This document shows, one piece after another, positions 45,145 to 49,148 of a stretch of DNA of 49,148 nt (positions within the stretch are counted from its first letter, which is position 1; the number at the start of each line of letters is the position of its first letter). The notes beneath the pieces are model-generated. The model was not told where the DNA came from. It saw only the letters and a list, made by a program, of their open reading frames with translations, and did no database searches. The translations under genes and the position numbers were made by a program. Origin of the DNA: Phaeoceros laevis (taxonomy: Eukaryota; Anthocerotophyta; Anthocerotopsida; Notothyladales); NCBI GenBank assembly GCA_049999765.1, contig JBNGIQ010009312.1, positions 252,783-301,930 on the forward strand. The letters are read 5' to 3'.

Positions 45145-46608
45145 TCATGGTCTATCGCGAGGAAAAATGTACTTAGATCCCACGCTCACGGAGGACTCTG
45201 TGCCCACGTTTCCAAACCTGCATGACGGAGACAACTGTTCCCAGGAGTTCTCACGGAAGTTGTAAATCACAACACACCTCGTGAACGGCTCGAAGGAGAA
45301 GAACTGTTCAGGAGCAATGTAGACCATCTCATTCACTACTGGAAAATAAAGTGATTCCTCATAGGTCTCGAAGTGCTTCGTCATTTCTCGAGGCATCCTG
45401 GAAAGCTCTTTCCAAATCGGAGTACTGGAAACTCCCTGCAGAGGAAGGCCTGAGAATTGAAAGATGATAAACCTTAATCCCGGCATACCGTCATGTTGCT
45501 CGGCCTCGAAGTCGAGATAGGGAGTCACTGCGAGCAACTGTCCCATACAGGTAACGTACCTAGCCCTAAACATACAACACATGTCAGTCTGTTGAGATTG
45601 TTGACAAGGTTCATGAGAAACGTAGAGTTCCTTTGTAGGAATGTGCCTCCAAGTCTCCTGCTTCATGTCAAAAGCCCAGAGCCGGCTGTTCTCTTCCCAA
45701 CTATTCTCTCCATGAGAGGAGAAAACAGCGAAGGATAAGTAGAAAACCCTTCCACAAAAACATCCACCTTCTCCAAGCCATGGCCAAGTCCATGTGTCGG
45801 GCTCAGGCCAGAGCTCCCTGTCAATCATCTCAGTGCAGCTAATATGCTTCCAACTGTTCGTGACTGAGGTATATATGTGAGTGTGGAAGTAACCAGAAAC
45901 CCCTGCAGCCTTGCCTTCAGGGGGTTTAACCACAGTGACCATCAGTGCTTTGTAGCCCTCCTCATTAGCATCAAATAGTGTCACACTACGGTCAGCTTTG
46001 CACTCCTCCATTCTCAGGCAAGGCGGCACTGGCTCTCTCTTTGGCTCTGACAGGAGATGATGTTCCTTTGTCAGAAGATTAGAAACCAGAAATATTGGAG
46101 AGCCTTCGGGAGGGCTTGCACGACGCGAGTATAAAGTGGATTGCAAGACAAACGGCCCCTCCACTTGCTCCGCAGCCCCTAGGTCAAGCTCGTCCAACCC
46201 CGACGGCCACCAGATGCGACGCCACACACCCTTAATAGGATTGTGAGCAAGAGCTACCGGCGTCGACCTGAAGTGCCTGTATATTACTTGCACCATGCAT
46301 CGCCCCAGGTCAATCCCCTCCAACACTCTGCTTGAAATCACCCGACTCCATGTTTTGCAAGTCGGTCTGATTTGGAGCAATGTCTGCAGTGACAGCTTCG
46401 AAAAAATCTGCTCCAAAACATCATCGGAAAGCTGAGAAGCAGCTGCTCTAAGCTTCTTTTGCTGCCGCCTCTTCCGACGCAGCACAAACCGCTTGGCCTC
46501 CCAGCTCGGCTTCTTCCACAGCCGCCACAATGTAGTGGGCCGATTCCTCGGCTTCTGCCTGATGCGTTTCCTACCCAGTCCCTCCATGGACGATCTGCTT
46601 CCGGCCAA
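45145..46608 (-). CDS. F-box protein with kelch-like C-terminal region
   Basis: A single exon encodes 487 residues. A very basic N-terminus (residues 11-55, many Arg/Lys/Trp) is followed by an F-box at about 59-93 (QLSDDVLEQIFSKLSLQTLL, then RPTCKTWSRVI). F-box proteins bind SKP1 through this motif and act as substrate receptors in SCF ubiquitin ligases. The remaining 390 residues have scattered kelch-type features typical of plant F-box proteins: SGYFHTHIYTSVTNSWKHIS, GRVFYLSF, RLWAFDMKQETWRHIPTKEL and VVIYNFRENSWEQLSP. I cannot count intact repeats or name a substrate. The start is the first ATG; ATG 46587, seven codons in, is an alternative. The basic leader is unusual and could be a nuclear localisation signal. 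Confidence 0.88.
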   Translation of the reverse strand: MAGSRSSMEGLGRKRIRQKPRNRPTTLWRLWKKPSWEAKRFVLRRKRRQQKKLRAAASQLSDDVLEQIFSKLSLQTLLQIRPTCKTWSRVISSRVLEGIDLGRCMVQVIYRHFRSTPVALAHNPIKGVWRRIWWPSGLDELDLGAAEQVEGPFVLQSTLYSRRASPPEGSPIFLVSNLLTKEHHLLSEPKREPVPPCLRMEECKADRSVTLFDANEEGYKALMVTVVKPPEGKAAGVSGYFHTHIYTSVTNSWKHISCTEMIDRELWPEPDTWTWPWLGEGGCFCGRVFYLSFAVFSSHGENSWEENSRLWAFDMKQETWRHIPTKELYVSHEPCQQSQQTDMCCMFRARYVTCMGQLLAVTPYLDFEAEQHDGMPGLRFIIFQFSGLPLQGVSSTPIWKELSRMPREMTKHFETYEESLYFPVVNEMVYIAPEQFFSFEPFTRCVVIYNFRENSWEQLSPSCRFGNVGTESSVSVGSKYIFPRDRP

Positions 46609-47464
46609 CAGACCACAAAGCTAAAACCTACCTACATAGCGGGCGAACAGGCAGAGGACAACATAAGAATTGCTTCAGTCCAGTTTCCACAATCCTCGGT
46701 TTTTGTTGAACGAGAAGTGCGGGCACCACCAACCGCGCCCGTGCTAAAGACAGCTGTCCTTTGGCAAACTGCTGCGGAGGAATTGTGCGTTGAGAATAAG
46801 TGTACCTGAAGCTTCCGAAACTGCGACACCGGGCCCAGTGCAGCACCGGAAGCAGCCGGGATGACCAGGGAGGCGTCGTGTTTGTTCTGGAAAAGGCGTC
46901 ACTGGAGGCTGGCAAGGTGTGGCTAGCTCTGCCTCGACTTTGATTCTACGGGTGTGTCTGGTCTGTGAGGTGCAGTGACTGAGTTGCATCTCTTCTCCTG
47001 GCAGAGTTACCGCCTGCTGAACTCCGAGGGCCGCCATAACCAAGTGCTCCAGTTTTTGCAGAGGTAGCAATGGCGCATTTCCTCCACCTACCGTTGCGCA
47101 CCACCAACGGGACGCAACGTCAGCGGTTTTGGATGCCAGCAGCTGAGAGGCAGGCCTACACCCTGGAGCTGGAGGGGAGGTTAAATGTGCCGCCGAGGCA
47201 ATGGATTTACACAAGCCACACATTTGTGCCGTGCTGTGGCTTAGCAGCCAAGCTATGCATACCGGATAATATCAGTGCAGGAGAACGACAAGAGTTGTTG
47301 TGGAGGTGGGACTGCAGGACGAACAAGAAGAGCCCGCGCTCTCCCGTGGGGAAACCGAATGCTTCATGTGGTTTTCCATAACTTTGCACATGCCGTAGAG
47401 TTGTACGGCCTCCTTCGGTTTTCCGTGCACCGATATTATCCTGTATGCATAGCAGAGATTATGG
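46609..47464. other. intergenic between F-box gene and PPR-DYW remnant
   Basis: About 860 bases with several overlapping open frames on both strands and no clear family. At 47340-47460 the minus strand reads RIISVHGKPKEAVQLYG, weakly like a PPR helix pair in the opposite orientation to the adjacent PPR remnant. Confidence 0.4.
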
Positions 47465-49011
47465 AGCAGCTTGGCCACAAAGGATGTGGTGACATGGAAT
47501 GCCCTGATTGCTGGGTATGCACAGCAAGGACTCGGCCAAGAGGCGCTTGTTGTGTATGGACAAATGGAGGAGGGGGGCCTCATTTCGGCTGACCATGTTA
47601 CTTTTGCATGCCTTCTGAAGGCGTGTGCAAGCACCAGTGCCTTGCAGAAGGGTAGGCAGCTTCACTCACAGATTGTCAAAATAGGTCTGCTGGATAACGT
47701 AGTGGTGGGCACCTGCCTGGTAGACATGTGTGCAAAATGTGGTGAGCTGGAAGATGCGCGCCAGGTTTTTGACAGCATGGACACAAAGAATGTGGTCACA
47801 TGGAATGCCCTGATTGCTGGGTATGCACAGCAAGGACTCGGCCACGATTCGCTTGTTGTGTATGGACAAATGGAGGAGGCGGGCCTCATTTTGGTGATCA
47901 TGTTACTTTTGCTCGCCTTCTCAAGGCATGTGCAAGCACTGGTGCCATACAGAAGGGCAGGGAGCTGCACTCAAAGATTGTCAAAAGAGGTCTGCTGGAT
48001 GACGTAGTGGTGGGCACCTGCCTGGTGGACATGTATGCCAAATGTGGTGAGCTGGAAGGTGCACGCTAGGTTTTTGACAGCATAGCCACAAAGGATGTGG
48101 TGACATGGACAGCGCTGATCGCTGGGTATGGTGCTTGTGATGAAGGTCGCAAGGCACTAGATTGTTTTGAGGAGATGTTAGTTGCCGGTGTTTATCCTGA
48201 TGATGTTACTTTTACTTGCCTTCTAGCATGCAGTCATGAGGGACTGGTCCACGTGGGTCGCAAACTGTTGGATTCCATGGTTGAACAGCATGGCGTCAAA
48301 CCTACTATTGAGCATTACAACTGCATGATTGATCTTCTTGGGCGTGCTGGCCAATTAGATGAGGCAGAGAAGATGCTATTATCATGTGAAGGCCAAAGTA
48401 ATGTGGTGGGCTTGACGTCTTTGTTGAATGCCTGCAAAAGTCACGGGGATATGGAGAGGGCTGTGTGGTGTTTTGAAAGCATTGTTAGGCTGGACCCTCA
48501 AATGGCGTCTGCCTATGTGCTCATGGCCAATGCCTACGCACATGCGCATAGGTGGACCGATGTAGACAGGATTGAAACATAGAGAATGGCAGCAGGAGCT
48601 AACTAGAAACCTGCAGTGGCGAGCATTGAGGTGCATAAGGAGGTACACAGATTTCTGGTGGGAGAAAGGAGAAAGGATATTATTGCGCTTAAGGTAGAGA
48701 GTACAAATGCACGTGTGAAGCAGGAAGGAGGCCATGTACCTCACACAAAGTTGGTGTTGAAGCCACTGAGTGAGAAGGAAAAGGAAGATGTGCTTTGTGG
48801 GCATGCTGAGAAGCTAGCTCTGGCGTTTGGTCTGTTGAACACTCCAAGTGGGACACCTCTGGTGGTAACGAAGAATCTACGCATGTGCACTGACTGCCAC
48901 AGCTCCACAGAAATCATGTCAAGGCTTGAACAGAGAGACATTGTGGTAAGGGATGGGTACCGTGTGCATCGATTCGCTAACGGGCGTTGCAGTTGTAAGG
49001 GTCGACCATGA
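47465..49011 (+). pseudogene. PPR-DYW RNA-editing-type gene, broken
   Basis: Plus-strand PPR repeats of the P-L-S type are well preserved: DVVTWNALIAGYAQQGLG, HVTFACLLKACASTSALQKG and LVDMCAKCGELEDARQVFDS. They are followed by an E-domain-like region (HYNCMIDLLGRAGQLDEAEK; SAYVLMANAYAHAHRW) and a DYW deaminase domain with the zinc ligands GHAEKLALAFGLLN and CTDCH. Intact members edit C to U in organelle transcripts. Lesions are a one-base deletion near 47894 relative to the first repeat, TAG stops at 48067, 48580 and 48604, and loss of the terminal DYW tripeptide (the end reads CSCKGRP). No proper N-terminus or start is visible. Two neighbouring units of about 305 bases are nearly identical, pointing to recent internal duplication. 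Decay appears young because the frame between lesions is intact. Confidence 0.87.
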
Positions 49012-49148
49012 GAATACTGAAGATCTAGCCAGTGCTAAGGTGTGTGTGCAGAGATTGTTGTCGTTCTCTTGGGTGCGAATGTGCTTTTAACTTTATCCCC
49101 GTCAAACTGAGATTGTTGTCTTTCTCTTGGAGTGAATGTGCGTGCCTA

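Noticed and set aside
48067-48606. In-frame TAG codons of the PPR-DYW gene rescued by U-to-C RNA editing (TAG to CAG), as in hornwort and fern organelles
   Set aside because: Such editing acts on organelle transcripts and this gene is nuclear; a frameshift and the missing DYW tail also show that the gene is dead.

Overview
The window is nuclear DNA of a land plant, most likely a non-seed plant. The genes are spliceosomal-intron genes with small introns (mostly about 80-250 bases). Several families are plant-specific: a GAUT pectin glycosyltransferase, an AP2/ERF factor, a chloroplast-type ACR double-ACT protein and a glucan, water dikinase. Two decayed PPR genes, one with a DYW-type deaminase tail, fit a lineage with a very large PPR family (hornwort, lycophyte or fern grade). 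I cannot name the species. A 10-N gap shows it is a draft scaffold. Gene density is high: 14 intact genes in about 45 kb.

Layout. Bases 1-4500 are gene-poor and repeat-rich: diverged tandem repeats, the assembly gap flanked by identical 47-base ends, and a candidate TTAA-flanked miniature element. Then come ribophorin I/OST1 (-), a degraded PPR gene (-), RuvB-like 2 (+), ribosomal protein L6 (-) divergent from splicing factor SF3a60 (+), a GAUT galacturonosyltransferase (-), an intronless casein-kinase-1-like gene with broken catalytic motifs (-), TAF7 (+), a miniature inverted-repeat element with TA flanks, a large intronless AP2/ERF factor (+), an ACR11/12-like double ACT protein (-), a SETD6-like methyltransferase (+), a 32-exon glucan, water dikinase-like gene (+), Sec61 beta (+), RPF1 (-) divergent from ribosomal P0 (+), an F-box protein (-), and a PPR-DYW pseudogene (+).

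The genes do not form one pathway. Most are housekeeping: ER translocation and N-glycosylation (Sec61 beta, OST1), ribosome structure and assembly (L6, P0, RPF1), splicing (SF3a60), chromatin and transcription (RuvBL2, TAF7). The plastid and cell-wall carbohydrate genes (dikinase, GAUT, ACR) lie among them. Two head-to-head pairs share short promoters. The RPF1/P0 pair couples two ribosome-production genes around telo-box motifs.

I reconstructed the exons by hand from reading frame, splice consensus and remembered family conservation. Frame is kept through every junction of the multi-exon genes. Three introns can only be explained with GC-AG borders. The items most worth a second look are the CK1-like pseudokinase, the two miniature elements, the GC-AG introns, the SETD6 3'-end duplication, and the recently duplicated and broken PPR-DYW gene.
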